From NCBI GenBank assembly GCA_963555775.3, contig CAUVWY020000009.1:1116001-1180000 (forward strand): a stretch of 64,000 nucleotides of DNA. The letters are read 5' to 3'. Source of the stretch: JAJEDW01 sp963555775 (GTDB lineage Bacteria; Acidobacteriota; Terriglobia; 20CM-2-55-15). The position numbers and the translations under genes are program-made. The notes under the pieces are model-generated. The model saw nothing but the letters and a program-made list of their open reading frames with translations. It did not search any database and was not told the origin of the DNA. This document shows, piece by piece, positions 35,928-43,930 of the stretch (position 1 is the stretch's first letter; each line of letters starts with the position of its first letter).

Positions 35928-36050
35928 CGCCCGAATCCCTCAATGTCGATAATGTAGGGGCAGTCTATGACTGCCCGAATCAAGTCCGAAACCGCCCGAA
36001 TCAAGACCGAACATGACCGCCCAAATCAATATGACCGCCCAAATCAGAGT
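35928..36050. repeat. GTAGGGGC hairpin repeat cluster, copy 1
   Basis: Leader GCGCCCGAATCCCTCAATGT followed by TGTAGG and the hairpin GGGCAGTC-tat-GACTGCCC (35958-35976), then degenerate half-units ACCGCCCGAATCAAG, ATGACCGCCCAAATCA (twice). The same leader and hairpin occur at 54190-54240, where the stem is GGGCGGTC/GACCGCCC: one A-T pair replaced by G-C on both arms. It lies between convergent genes and may double as a terminator. Confidence 0.75.
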
Positions 36051-36058
36051 AGCAAGGA

Positions 36059-36679
36059 TTATTGAACGGGGCGTCTCTCTGCTCCCGCCTCTATGAGCAG
36101 CTTCTCGATCACATCGTAAGGCTGAGCGCCGACGGCACCCCGCCCTCCTGAAACGAAGGTCGGCACACCGGTAACGCCGTACCGGTGGGCCTTTTGCCAA
36201 TCCTCGTCCACCGCTTCCTTGAAGAGGCCTTGCTCGATGACGTTGCGCGCTTCCTCGGCGGGCAATCCGGCGGAGACGGCCACATCGACCAGGACATCCG
36301 GGTCGCCGATGTTCTGTCCTTCGGCGAAATACGACCGATACAAGCGCGTGTGGATCGCCTCGAAACCCGGTCTTGAATCTGCCCAACTGGCGAGTTCCTG
36401 GGCCCGGCGGCTGTTGTAGGTATGCGTGCGGGAAGCGTAGGGAAGACCTTCGGCGTCCATGAGGCCTTTCATGCGTGTGTGCATGGCTTCCAGATCGAAA
36501 GCTCGCCCCCGAAACAGTTCTTCCAGGGGTTGCCCCTCGGCCGGCGTATCCGGGTGCAATGGGAAGTACACCCATCGAACCTGGATGTCGAAGTTTGTCT
36601 TCAGCCGCTCAATACGCCCGGTACTGAGATAGCACCACGGTCAGACGAAATCGGTGAACACTTCCAATACGACGCTCAT
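36059..36679 (-). CDS. DsbA/FrnE-like oxidoreductase, probable selenoprotein (UPWC)
   Basis: 207 codons including an in-frame TGA at codon 13 (36641-36643). The ATG at 36679 has GGAGGT 6 bp upstream and begins MSVVLEVFTDFV-TGA-PWCYL. DsbA-like FrnE proteins have CPWC here, so TGA replaces the first catalytic Cys (U-P-W-C). Downstream the frame is intact and conserved to the stop: residues 37-206 give the thioredoxin-fold helical insert and the cis-Pro loop VTGVPTFV. A hairpin of SECIS type follows the TGA. FrnE-like proteins act on disulfides or in oxidative stress. Without Sec insertion only a 12-residue peptide would be made. Alternative: a recent nonsense mutation; Sec machinery is not in the window. 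Confidence 0.75.
36608..36628 (-). promoter_or_regulatory. SECIS-like hairpin downstream of in-frame TGA
   Basis: On the coding strand, 12 nt after the TGA, CTCAGTAC pairs with GTATTGAG (8 bp, one G-U) around loop CGGGC. Loop distance (20 nt from the TGA) and guanines in the loop fit bacterial SECIS elements that recruit SelB, which lie directly after the UGA inside the reading frame. Confidence 0.65.
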
Positions 36680-36896
36680 TCGCAACCTCCGTACCGCGTC
36701 CCATGAACGCGGGTATCCCAGTACGATCCAGAGTATAGCAGCGCGCGGCAGAACCCGGCAGCGGCCGGCGACAAGCTTCCCGGCGCATTCCGTTGCCGAT
36801 CCAGGGTGAATTTGTCCTTCCAGTGAACGTCCGAGAATTCAGTGGTTTAACCTGACAAGCTGGACATAGCGAGGAGATTCCTGTATAAAACGCTGA

Positions 36897-37988
36897 ATGG
36901 AGAGGACGAAATTGACCAGCCAGGAACTGTCGGAGATCGGGGTACGGCCAGTGGAGCGAAGCGAGGAAGGGCAGTATCAAGAGCAGATGAAGCGTCATCA
37001 TTATCTGGGCGCACTGGCGAAGATCGGGGAGACGGTCTGGTACGTGGCCACATGGCGCGGGCAGTGGGTGGCGCAACTGAGCCTGTCGGCGTCGGCGCTG
37101 AAGTGCGGGGTTCGGGATCGATGGATCGGCTGGGACTTCCGCTCGCAGTATGGGCGGCTGAAACTGATCGCCAACAACAGCCGCTTTTTGATCCTGCCGG
37201 GCTGGAATCGGCCGAATGTGGGCTCGCGGGTGTTGTCAGGGACCGAGCGGCGGGCCGGGTCGGATTGGCGCGAACGGTTCGGTCATGGGTTGCTGCTGCT
37301 GGAAACGTTTGTGGATCCCCGGCGCTTCCATGGCGGCGTGTATCGCGCGTCGAACTGGTTGGAACTGGGACGGACCCGGGGATACCGGCGCACCCGGGAC
37401 GGCTACAGCACCGAAGCCGATGCCCCGAAGCTTGTCTTTGTGCGTCCCCTGTGCCGTGATGCGCGCGGGCAACTGACCCACCCTGGCCGGGAACATCTTC
37501 AACTCACCGGAGCCCCCAAGATCATGCTCAATGCCGCACAGATGCGCCAACTCCCCCAGTGCTTCAAGACCATTCCCGATCCGCGCCGCGCTCAGGGACG
37601 GCGCCATCCCTTGTCGGCAGTGCTGGGCATCGCGGCGGGCGCGACGCTGTGCGGCATGCACGGCTATAAAGCCATCTCGGATTGGGCCGATGCCCTGGGG
37701 CAGAAAGCCCGCGAACGTTTTGGCTGCCGGCGGGAGAACGGCCGCTATGTGGTTCCCAGCGAGTTTGTGATTCGGGATTGTCTGGTCCGGATTGAACCGG
37801 GGGCGCTGGACCGGGCGCTCAATGCGTGGAATCGGGCGTGGGGCGCCCCGGACGATGCGCTGGCCATGGATGGCAAGACGATGAAGAACGCCCTCGACTC
37901 TGACGGGCGTCAGACCCACATCATGAGCGTAGTCGGGCATGAGTCGAAACGCTGCTACACCCAAAAAAAGTGGGAACCCTGCCTGTAG
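36897..37988 (+). CDS. DUF4338 (DruA-like) fused to N-terminal half of ISAs1 transposase
   Basis: 363 aa. Residues about 1-205 form a DUF4338 domain (YQEQMKRHHYLGALAKIGE, FLILPGWNRPNVGSRVLSG, ETFVDPRRFHGGVYRASNW), the domain of DruA in Druantia defence systems and of many transposase-associated proteins. From about 210 it becomes an ISAs1 transposase (CFKTIPDPRRAQGRRHPL, then LAMDGKTMKNALDSDG with the first catalytic Asp). The zero frame ends shortly after CYTQKK. The rest of the transposase continues in the -1 frame. Confidence 0.8.
   Translation: MERTKLTSQELSEIGVRPVERSEEGQYQEQMKRHHYLGALAKIGETVWYVATWRGQWVAQLSLSASALKCGVRDRWIGWDFRSQYGRLKLIANNSRFLILPGWNRPNVGSRVLSGTERRAGSDWRERFGHGLLLLETFVDPRRFHGGVYRASNWLELGRTRGYRRTRDGYSTEADAPKLVFVRPLCRDARGQLTHPGREHLQLTGAPKIMLNAAQMRQLPQCFKTIPDPRRAQGRRHPLSAVLGIAAGATLCGMHGYKAISDWADALGQKARERFGCRRENGRYVVPSEFVIRDCLVRIEPGALDRALNAWNRAWGAPDDALAMDGKTMKNALDSDGRQTHIMSVVGHESKRCYTQKKWEPCL
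37964..37970 (+). promoter_or_regulatory. A AAA AAG slippery heptamer
   Basis: In the zero frame the codons are CAA AAA AAG, so A-AAA-AAG is exactly phased for -1 slippage. The -1 frame opens directly into the second half of the transposase (38701 stop), while the zero frame stops at 37988. It could be a programmed site or a simple indel in an A7 run. Confidence 0.55.
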
Positions 37989-38701
37989 CCGGCGGCGAGG
38001 AGCGCAAGCGCACGAACGAAATCGGCATGGCCGTTCCCTTGCTTCAAACCTGCGACATCGCCGGCAAGGACATCACCGGCGATGCCCTGCTGACCCAACG
38101 CGCGATCGCGCGCTATTTGGTCGAGCGGGGAGCGCACTATCATTTCACGGTCAAAGGCAACCAACCGACGCTGGAACGCGATATCGCGTTCCAGTTCCAA
38201 ACCCGCGGACAACCCGACTTTGTCGAGGTCACCCCGCCCGATCATGGCCGCATCGAAACCCGGCGCATTTGGTGTAGCGCCGAACTCAACCACTACCTCG
38301 ACTTTCCCCACCTGGGCCAGGTCTTTCGGATCGAGCGCGAATCCATCGACAAGAAATCCGGCGCCCTCACGTGTGAAACCGCGCTGGGCATCACGAGCCG
38401 CTCACCCGGCGAAACCTCCCCCGAACGCTTGCTGGCCATCAATCGCGGTCATTGGAGTATCGAAAGCGTCCATTACATCATCGACTGGAATTACGATGAG
38501 GACCGCAGTCGAATCCGCACCGGCTTCGGCCCGGAAAACATCACCCGCCTCCGACGCTTTGCCGTCGGTATTCTCAAATCCTTTCAAAAACCCGCTCAAT
38601 CGATCGCCCAATCGATGCGCAAACTCTCGTTCAATACCCGTCTCGTCTTCGACTACTTGAGAATGACTCGAAATTCATTCCCCACATCATGCTCCATCTG
38701 A
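37970..38701 (+). CDS. C-terminal half of ISAs1 transposase (-1 frame)
   Basis: About 243 codons with a GTG at 37970, but probably made only by frameshift from the upstream frame. It carries ISAs1 features: AVPLLQTCDIAGKDITGDAL (second catalytic Asp region), YHFTVKGNQPTL, INRGHWSIESVHYIIDWNYDED (final catalytic Glu and following acidic patch). No internal stops, so the element has not decayed far. Confidence 0.8.
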   Translation: MGTLPVAGGEERKRTNEIGMAVPLLQTCDIAGKDITGDALLTQRAIARYLVERGAHYHFTVKGNQPTLERDIAFQFQTRGQPDFVEVTPPDHGRIETRRIWCSAELNHYLDFPHLGQVFRIERESIDKKSGALTCETALGITSRSPGETSPERLLAINRGHWSIESVHYIIDWNYDEDRSRIRTGFGPENITRLRRFAVGILKSFQKPAQSIAQSMRKLSFNTRLVFDYLRMTRNSFPTSCSI

Positions 38702-38805
38702 GAACAAATTTGCCGTGGTTGCCGATCCCGTCCGGTCGCAATCGGTGGTGGGGACCTGTACAATAAACGATTCGAATCGCCACGCTAATTTGCCAGAGAG
38801 GATGA

Positions 38806-39888
38806 ATGACTGCTCAAGACACTCGGCTGACTGACGAACGGGTACTCGCCGAACTCCGTAAAGTGAACGATCCGGACCTCCAGAAAGACATCGTCTCGTT
38901 GGGGTTCGTCAGAAACCTGATCATCGATGGCGGATCGGTCAAGTTCGATATCAACCTGACAACGCCCGCATGTCCGGTCAAGGACCAGATGCGCGACGAA
39001 GCGGCCGGGCTCGTTCAGGCGATTCCGGGTGTGGGCAGCGTCGATATCAACATGACGGCCGAAGTGCGGTCGTCCCCGCAGATGGGCAAGGGCGCGCTCG
39101 AAAAGGTTCGAAACATCATTGCCGTTGGAAGCGGAAAGGGCGGTGTCGGCAAATCCACCATTGCCGTGAATCTTGCGGCGGCGCTGGCACAATCCGGCGC
39201 CAGGGTGGGCCTGCTCGATGGAGACATCTATGGCCCATCGCTGCCGATCATGCTTGGCGTTCACGGAACCCCGGAACATACAGGCAGCAAGATAAAGCCG
39301 CGCGAGTCCGCGGGCCTGAAGTTCATGTCAATGGGCCTGCTGGTGAAATCACCCGACCAGCCGTTGATCTGGCGCGGTCCGATGGCGCACAAGGCGTTTC
39401 AGCAGTGCCTTTTCGATGTGGATTGGGGAGAACTTGACTACCTGATCGTCGACCTGCCGCCCGGAACCGGGGATGTTCACCTGACGCTGGCCCAGTCGGT
39501 TCCGTTGACCGGCGCCGTCATCGTATCGACGCCGCAGGATGTGGGCATGCAGATCTCGATCAAGACGCTACGCATGTTCGAGCAGACCAAGGTACCGATT
39601 CTCGGAATCATCGAGAACATGTCTTATTACATATGCGGTCACTGCGGTTCCAGGGACCACATCTTTGGAGAAGGCGGCGCACGGCGGGCCGCGAATGAAC
39701 TGGGCATCCCGTTCCTCGGTGAAGTGCCCCTGGACATCCCCATTCGCTCCCAGGGAGATCTGGGACAGCCGATCGTGGTCTCGCATCCCGAATCGGCGTC
39801 CAGTGTTGTCCTGCGGCAGATCTCCGAACAGCTTGCCGCCCAGGTGAGCATCCACAACTACAACGCGCCTGTCCTGGAAATCGAGTAG
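38806..39888 (+). CDS. mrp: Mrp/ApbC iron-sulfur carrier ATPase
   Basis: 360 aa. The N-terminal MIP18/DUF59 domain (about 10-95) is followed by a P-loop ATPase with deviant Walker A SGKGGVGKST (109-118), the late MSYYICGHCG carrying the paired CxxC that holds the transferable [4Fe-4S] cluster, and VDLPPGTGDVHL. It delivers Fe-S clusters to apoproteins in the cytoplasm. TACAAT at about 38758 may be a -10. The DUF971 gene follows 9 bp after. Confidence 0.95.
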   Translation: MTAQDTRLTDERVLAELRKVNDPDLQKDIVSLGFVRNLIIDGGSVKFDINLTTPACPVKDQMRDEAAGLVQAIPGVGSVDINMTAEVRSSPQMGKGALEKVRNIIAVGSGKGGVGKSTIAVNLAAALAQSGARVGLLDGDIYGPSLPIMLGVHGTPEHTGSKIKPRESAGLKFMSMGLLVKSPDQPLIWRGPMAHKAFQQCLFDVDWGELDYLIVDLPPGTGDVHLTLAQSVPLTGAVIVSTPQDVGMQISIKTLRMFEQTKVPILGIIENMSYYICGHCGSRDHIFGEGGARRAANELGIPFLGEVPLDIPIRSQGDLGQPIVVSHPESASSVVLRQISEQLAAQVSIHNYNAPVLEIE

Positions 39889-39897
39889 GGCGTTTCG

Positions 39898-40242
39898 ATG
39901 GCGGCGCCCACACCCGGTGCAACCGATCCGGCCCGGATCCGAAAGGTCGGCACTCGGGAACTGACGATCGTTTGGCGGGACGGTCACGAGAGTCACTATG
40001 TTGGCGCCGTCTTGCGGGGTTTGTGTCCTTGCGCCTCATGCCAGGACGAAGACACCGGCCAACGTCTGATCCTTCCCATGCACATTTCCGACGATCTGGA
40101 GTTCCACGGCATTGAAATGGTCGGCCGCTATGCGCTGCAGTTCGAGTGGAGCGACGGCCACCGGACCGGGATCTACAGCTTCGAACATTTGCGGCGGCTC
40201 TGTCCCTGCGCTGCCTGCAGGAAAGCGTTGCCTTACAAATGA
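39898..40242 (+). CDS. DUF971 family protein
   Basis: 114 aa. IVWRDGHESHYVGAVLRGLCPCASC and the matching C-terminal SFEHLRRLCPCAAC give the repeated CPCASC-type zinc-binding cysteines of DUF971, the domain also found N-terminal in gamma-butyrobetaine hydroxylase. DUF971 genes commonly neighbour mrp and Fe-S genes, as here. The stop overlaps the ubiX start (40239-40242). Confidence 0.9.
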   Translation: MAAPTPGATDPARIRKVGTRELTIVWRDGHESHYVGAVLRGLCPCASCQDEDTGQRLILPMHISDDLEFHGIEMVGRYALQFEWSDGHRTGIYSFEHLRRLCPCAACRKALPYK

Positions 40243-40796
40243 CCCGGCGCCTCGTCATCGGTATTTCCGGTGCTTCGGGTGCGATCTACGGCATCCGGAT
40301 CCTGGAGTTTCTTCGCGAGATTCAGGAGGTCGAGACCCATCTGGTGATCACGGAGATGGGGAAGGCCACCATCGGGATCGAGACCAACTACGCGGTGGCC
40401 GATGTCGAGAGCCTCGCCGACCGGCACTACGGCATCCGCGATCTGGCCGCCGCGATCTCGAGCGGTTCGTTCGAGACCGACGGCATGATTGTTGCCCCTT
40501 GTTCGGTGAAGTCGCTTTCGTCGATCGCCAATTGTGCAAACGACAACCTGCTGACCCGTGCCGCCGACGTGACGTTGAAGCAACGCCGCCGCCTGCTCCT
40601 GCTATTCCGCGAAACCCCGCTGAATGAAGGCCACTGCCGGTTGATGCTGGATGCTTCGCGCATGGGCGCTGTTATCATGCCGCCTCTACCCGCGTTCTAC
40701 ACGCGTCCGGAGACGATCGAGCAGATCGTCGACCAGACGGTTGGCCGTGTCCTGGATTTCTGGAAAATCGATCTGCGCCTCCCGCGCTGGAAATAG
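40239..40796 (+). CDS. ubiX: Flavin prenyltransferase UbiX
   Basis: 185 aa from ATG 40239 overlapping the DUF971 stop. It makes prenylated FMN, the cofactor of UbiD decarboxylases, from FMN and dimethylallyl (pyro)phosphate. GISGASGAIYGIRIL binds FMN; IVAPCSVKSLSSIANC and LLFRETPLNEGHCRLM are the conserved active-site loops. No ubiD is in the window. Confidence 0.95.
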   Translation: MTRRLVIGISGASGAIYGIRILEFLREIQEVETHLVITEMGKATIGIETNYAVADVESLADRHYGIRDLAAAISSGSFETDGMIVAPCSVKSLSSIANCANDNLLTRAADVTLKQRRRLLLLFRETPLNEGHCRLMLDASRMGAVIMPPLPAFYTRPETIEQIVDQTVGRVLDFWKIDLRLPRWK

Positions 40797-40879
40797 GCCG
40801 GTATTCCGAAATTCGGCATTCGTCCCTGGCGCAACGATATGCGCCTGGCCCGTGGGCATTTCTTCTCTGGCGCGCCGTG

Positions 40880-40938
40880 GCGCGCCCCTGGGAACGCGGG
40901 CATCCTGGCCGCCAAGGTCAGTCTCCATCCTGAATATT
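40880..40938 (-). repeat. 58-bp interspersed repeat, copy 1
   Basis: Reversed, it reads AATATTCAGGATGGAGACTG and on to GGATGCCCGCGTTCCCAGG, the same unit as at 54010-54067 with a few substitutions. The GCGGGC/GCCCGC part is a short hairpin. Confidence 0.75.
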
Positions 40939-41068
40939 GAGCCCGCAGGGTGCGTGACTTCGAAGTTCATTCAATCCCTTTGCGGGCAGGACGCCCGCGT
41001 TCTCAGGCGCATATCGTTGCGCCGATAAAAAATACGCGTAGCGACGCGTTCTCATGCGCGGTCCTCGC

Positions 41069-41109
41069 GCCGGTCGTGCCGGTCGTGCCGGTCGTGCCGG
41101 TCGCGCCGG
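41069..41109 (+). repeat. 9-bp tandem repeat (GCCGGTCGT)
   Basis: GCCGGTCGT is repeated about four times with one variant unit. Simple tandem repeat in non-coding DNA. Confidence 0.85.
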
Positions 41110-41498
41110 ATATAGCGCGCCAGGGCGCTGAACGGAAGGTTTCTGACTGAAGTGGAAGATGGCGTGGACACCGAGCGGAATATTTCTGTGCCGGACGGGG
41201 CGGAAGATCCCAAGCCGAAGAAGTCCCGGACCGGGTTCCCCCGCACGCGGAAAGATGGTCGGGGCGCGCCGAGTCCCCATGGCAACCTGGTGATCGTCGA
41301 CGTTGGAAAACCGGATCTTTGCAATGTGCCCTTCTGATACCCGTGGACGCCGGACCGAACGCCACCGTCCACTGGGGCCACGATCCCGCCACGCCGCACG
41401 GCTACCGCGCGCGACTTCCGCGCGGCCAATAGACACCTGGCTGAAGCAGCGGAGAAAGTGGCGGTTTCGAGGAACCCGTGGCTGCGTCCGAACCCGGA

Positions 41499-42890
41499 TC
41501 AAGACGGTGATTCAGGCGGGCGTGCCGACATGCGCTCTTCCACCGCTTCATTTTCCGTAACTACCGCCACCTCCCGCGGTTTGATGGGTTTTGGCGGTCG
41601 CGCCTGCCACGCGCGCAGGTGCTGGCCGACGAGGTCGTAGAACTGCGTGACGTTCTCCTCAAGCCGCTCGATGAACTTCCGACTGCCGTAAAAGTCACTC
41701 CCGAGACTGTCGATCAGGAGCACCTCGAAGCTGTGGGGCGTGGCATCGGCCTTGTCTCTCTGGATGGCGCCGGGATCGCCACGCAACTGTCCGACGGGTT
41801 TGTCGGTAGGGTCGGCGCGTCCGGGCCAATGAGCCCGGACAAAGAGGCGGGGATCGTCGTCCGGTAACATGCGCAGCAGCCAGTTCACCCGCGCCTTCGT
41901 CGAACGCCGGTCAATTGGCGCCTTCAGCCTCATGCCGAAGGTCACGGTCCGGGCCGACACATAGGCGCGAACTTCAAGATCGGCCGCGCAATCCGGGATT
42001 CTGAAGTCCGAGTAGAGCACCTTTTCGTCAACGAGTCGGGAGATTCCATCCTTTAGACGAGCCAAGGGATCATCCGCGAGCTTGCGGGCGATGACAGATT
42101 GCACCCTGGAACCTATGTGGCGGGAAAGCTGGAGGCACAAATCGCGCTCCTCCTGGTGCCAGCAGCCGAGGCAATCTTCGACCTCCGGACTGCTCTTTTT
42201 TAGGGCACCTTGGTTGGCCACGGTCTGAACCAGTTCCCTCCAGCCCTGGTTCATCGAGGTAAAACGCTCAACACCGGTGTCCTTGTGGTTGAGAAGGCGG
42301 AGGAACTCGGTCAGCATGAAGGCCTGTTCCGGGTCTTCGACCATATCTCCGGAGAGAATTTCGCACTGCGTTCTGATGTAGGTCCAAGACCAGTGGAAGA
42401 GACTGGTTCTTCTCAACAACGATTTCGATACCTTGATCGGAGAGTGGTCGGCGCGGGCGACAAACTGGTTCGAGATCGTTATGACCGCGTTGATCCCGGA
42501 GTCCCTCGCCACCTCAAGGTAGCTGGCGACTTGTTCATCCTCGATCCGATTCTTCTTGATCTTCGCCTCGACGAGGGCCTTCCAGATGTTTTTACCGGTC
42601 TTGATGACGATGAGCCCGTCCGGGCGCTTGTTGAGATGCTCGCCGTGGGTGGGGACGACTTCTGTCCAGCATTCGATCTTCGTGCGTTCGCCGACCTTAA
42701 CACCTACTGTTGCGAAGAGGTCCTTCGCAAGCGGCAGAATATGCGGGAGGAGCGACAGGAAAATCGAGGTCAGGCGATTTTCTCGGTTGGTATCCCCTAC
42801 TGTCGGAAACAGTCTAGCGTGCTCGCCCTGTTTCAAGAACTCTGGGAGGTCCTTCTCCAAGTTGCCGGTACTCTTTTGATCGGGCATCAA
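41499..42890 (-). CDS. Putative PD-(D/E)XK nuclease of a stand-alone defence-type family
   Basis: 463 aa, no signal peptide or TM. The N-terminal domain has an ordered nuclease pattern: Glu38 in TNRENRLTSIFLS, Pro90-Asp91 in RPDGLIVIK, and Glu108-x-Lys110 in ALVEAKIK, followed by EQVASYLEVARDSGINAVIT, the layout of restriction-like PD-(D/E)XK enzymes. The C-terminal half (about 250-440) is unknown, perhaps a target-recognition part. It is flanked by repeats and a gene-poor gap, as for island genes. No helicase or methylase partner is present. Function as nuclease is inferred. Confidence 0.6.
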   Translation of the reverse strand: MMPDQKSTGNLEKDLPEFLKQGEHARLFPTVGDTNRENRLTSIFLSLLPHILPLAKDLFATVGVKVGERTKIECWTEVVPTHGEHLNKRPDGLIVIKTGKNIWKALVEAKIKKNRIEDEQVASYLEVARDSGINAVITISNQFVARADHSPIKVSKSLLRRTSLFHWSWTYIRTQCEILSGDMVEDPEQAFMLTEFLRLLNHKDTGVERFTSMNQGWRELVQTVANQGALKKSSPEVEDCLGCWHQEERDLCLQLSRHIGSRVQSVIARKLADDPLARLKDGISRLVDEKVLYSDFRIPDCAADLEVRAYVSARTVTFGMRLKAPIDRRSTKARVNWLLRMLPDDDPRLFVRAHWPGRADPTDKPVGQLRGDPGAIQRDKADATPHSFEVLLIDSLGSDFYGSRKFIERLEENVTQFYDLVGQHLRAWQARPPKPIKPREVAVVTENEAVEERMSARPPESPS

Positions 42891-43235
42891 AATTCCTCAT
42901 TTGACGTCAGCTTGTCTAGGTGCGGCAGATGCCGTAAGCCGTATCACATTCTAATCGACAGGCTCCAATGCCTTCCATGCGACACAAAGTGGCCTCGGCA
43001 GGATCTTCCCGCCACCACCCGTGATGCGTACACAAGGCCACGCCACAGTTAGTCACCTGATCCCTGCGCCGCCCTTCACCATCGGGACCAACCCGGGCGG
43101 GTACGAACTGACGAGTGTCACACCAAATACCGCATCCACTTCTGCATATACGAGCTTTGACGTTCAAAACCTGTCGACGAACGCCGACAATAGCCCCGCC
43201 GATCAACTCGAACACCCTCTCAGAGTTCAGCCCGA
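42891..43235. other. Gene-free stretch
   Basis: No convincing gene, repeat or RNA is seen between the nuclease-like gene and dcd. A minus-strand frame (42916-43215) is Cys/Arg-rich and does not look like protein. Confidence 0.4.
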
Positions 43236-43799
43236 TTATTCCTTCCTTGTCCGGGCGAACTCGATCTTCTTCTGCGCCTGATACTTTCCCTTTCGATCCG
43301 CGTACGACACCTCGCAGGGTTCATCCGACTGAAAGAAAAGCACTTGGCAAAGACCTTCGTTTGCGTAGATCTTCACGGGGACCGTCGTGGTGTTTGCGAT
43401 CGAGATCGTGGGGAATCCCTCCCACTCCGGTTCAAAGGGCGTGATGTTGACCATGATGCCCGCCCGGGCGTAGGTCGACTTGCCCGTGCACAAAGTCAGC
43501 ACGTCGCGGGGGATACGCAAATATTCGACGGTTCGGCCCAGGACGTACCCTCCGGGCGGCACCTCGCAGCTTTCGCCCTCATGCGCGGTATAGCATTCAG
43601 CGGGAATGGCCTTGGGGTCGAGAGTGCCCCCGGCCGGGGGTGTGAAGATGCGGAACTCGTTCGCCAGGCGCAAATCGTACCCGTAAGACGACAGACCATA
43701 CGAAATGGTGCCCTTGGCGACCTGACCGTCGCTGAATGGTTGGATCATCTTGTTTTCAATGGATTTACGGCGAATCCAGGTGTCCGGCTTGATTGCCAT
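43236..43799 (-). CDS. dcd: dCTP deaminase
   Basis: 187 aa, close to the 193 of E. coli. It converts dCTP to dUTP for thymidylate synthesis. LSSYGYDLRLANEFRIF, LTLCTGKSTYARAGIMVNIT and TPFEPEWEGFPTISIANTT are the trimer active-site motifs (catalytic Glu in EPEWEG), and the C-terminal SYADRKGKYQ lid closes over nucleotide. The C-terminus lacks nothing obvious; it could also have dUTPase-like activity as in bifunctional relatives. Transcribed away from the HU gene. Confidence 0.95.
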   Translation of the reverse strand: MAIKPDTWIRRKSIENKMIQPFSDGQVAKGTISYGLSSYGYDLRLANEFRIFTPPAGGTLDPKAIPAECYTAHEGESCEVPPGGYVLGRTVEYLRIPRDVLTLCTGKSTYARAGIMVNITPFEPEWEGFPTISIANTTTVPVKIYANEGLCQVLFFQSDEPCEVSYADRKGKYQAQKKIEFARTRKE

Positions 43800-43900
43800 T
43801 GCGTCATGCCCCCTCGTGGTGGTAAAAAAAGATCAACTTGTGGTAAGGATATGTTTTCAAACGAGATAGGTCAGGTTGAAGTTCGTGTGCCGGTTTCAAT

Positions 43901-43919
43901 GTTACAGTCTCAATGTAAC
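43901..43919 (+). promoter_or_regulatory. Inverted repeat upstream of HU gene
   Basis: GTTACA-gtctcaa-TGTAAC, a perfect 6-bp dyad directly before the GGAGGT of the HU gene (start 43931). Its position over the leader suggests an operator or a translation-modulating hairpin. Confidence 0.4.
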
Positions 43920-43930
43920 GGAGGTACGCT

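Larger units (their letters stand above)
36897..38701 (+). mobile_element. ISAs1-like element encoding a DUF4338-transposase fusion in two frames
   Basis: The coding part of an ISAs1-family element. Two frames joined by a -1 shift at 37964-37970 encode a DUF4338 (DruA-like) domain followed by a complete ISAs1 transposase. Terminal inverted repeats could not be identified with confidence; likely ends lie in 36840-36896 and 38702-38770. Confidence 0.6.
40797..41498. other. Gene-free stretch filled with repeats
   Basis: About 700 bp between ubiX and the PD-(D/E)XK gene. It holds the 40880-40938 repeat, a GCGGGC-AGGAC-GCCCGC hairpin unit near 40981-41000, the GCCGGTCGT tandem run, and otherwise low-complexity GC-rich sequence. 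No coding signal is convincing in any frame. Confidence 0.5.

Noticed and set aside
41069..41109. GCCGGTCGT tandem run as a regulatory iteron
   Set aside because: No origin or replication gene is near and units are short and GC-rich; simple sequence is the plainer reading.
42916..43215. 99-codon minus-strand ORF
   Set aside because: Cys/Arg/Gly-rich with no motif or ribosome site; composition like random GC-rich DNA.
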